This document shows positions 6,554 through 6,720 of a stretch of 6,720 bases of DNA, in pieces. The stretch is from positions 1 through 6,720 of the forward strand of contig JACAEZ010000181.1 in NCBI GenBank assembly GCA_013388565.1, given 5' to 3'. The translations under genes were made by a program, and so were the position numbers. How positions within the stretch are numbered: the stretch's first letter is position 1; every line of letters starts with the position of its first letter. The DNA is from Campylobacterales bacterium (lineage in GTDB: Bacteria > Campylobacterota > Campylobacteria > Campylobacterales > JACAEZ01). The notes under the pieces are model-generated. The model had not been told where the DNA came from and did no database searches. It saw only the letters and a program-made list of their open reading frames with translations.

Positions 6554-6720
6554 TTAAAATAGTTTTGAAACAATATAAATTAAAACTATGATAGAAAAAT
6601 CAATCATATATATTTTTTTACCAAATGTTATAAATTGTTGTTGAATTTCAATCTCTTTTGTTGATATAGCTCTTAATATTTTATGTCTTTTTATCTCTAA
6701 AATGAATATGACTAATAGTC
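6554..6720 (-). CDS. C-terminal part of a small integral membrane protein (partial, cut by window edge)
   Basis: The minus-strand frame is open from the right edge to TAA at 6556-6554, giving 54 residues after a partial codon. The visible end has a hydrophobic 'LLVIFIL' at the edge, a basic/polar loop 'EIKRHKILRAISTKEIEIQQ', and a final transmembrane helix 'IYMIDFSIIVLIYIVSKLF' running to the C-terminus. This is consistent with two or more membrane spans. It ends nine bases before rsmE, suggesting one transcription unit. Campylobacter jejuni, from memory, also has a small integral membrane protein gene beside its rsmE-like gene, but homology was not tested. Function is unknown. Confidence 0.7.
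   Translation of the reverse strand, partial: LLVIFILEIKRHKILRAISTKEIEIQQQFITFGKKIYMIDFSIIVLIYIVSKLF

Noticed and set aside
1..6720. Mobile elements, CRISPR arrays, tRNA or rRNA genes, toxin-antitoxin or defence genes
   Set aside because: No direct repeats with spacers, transposase-like frames, cloverleaf sequences or recognisable defence domains were seen; base composition and codon use look even across the window.

Overview
This AT-rich window looks chromosomal and comes from a Campylobacterota (epsilonproteobacterial) genome, most likely an Arcobacter-type organism. The evidence is the A/T-rich codon use, an FlgE hook protein about twice the enterobacterial length whose conserved ends match the Campylobacter/Arcobacter type, an LPP20/FlgP-type envelope protein directly behind it, a YebC with the '[16 protein letters not shown]' N-terminus, and a compact RsmE next to a small membrane protein gene. 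No mobile element, CRISPR array, rRNA or tRNA gene was seen. The genus is inferred; no search could be run.

Left part (1-1601, minus strand): one long gene open at the left edge. It begins with an intact response-regulator receiver domain and continues for more than 400 residues with no recognisable DNA-binding, GGDEF, EAL or AAA+ output. It is divergent from the flagellar genes, across a 136-bp spacer holding a clear sigma-54 promoter (GG-N10-GC) that faces flgE.

Middle (1738-4845, plus strand): flgE (hook protein, 848 aa from the preferred start) and, 15 bp later, a secreted LPP20-domain protein resembling FlgP, a basal-disk/outer-membrane component of Campylobacter and Vibrio motors. They probably form one late-class flagellar operon. 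The extra length of FlgE lies in a central insert with three diverged repeats.

Right part (4902-6720): a 76-aa protein of unknown function and yebC, both plus strand, separated by 33 bp that hold half of a perfect 12-bp inverted repeat whose loop contains the stop codon of the small gene. yebC converges with rsmE with 2 bp between the stop codons. A plausible yebC terminator therefore lies inside the 3' end of rsmE, over the codons for the SAM-binding ETA motif. rsmE is preceded, 9 bp upstream on the minus strand, by the end of a small membrane protein gene that runs off the right edge.

The most notable items are the response regulator with an unassigned output region beside the hook operon, the LPP20 protein that lacks a lipobox cysteine, and the two hairpins that coincide with coding-end features. 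Nothing here amounts to a clear new system; it is mainly a flagellar and housekeeping locus with a few uncharacterised parts.
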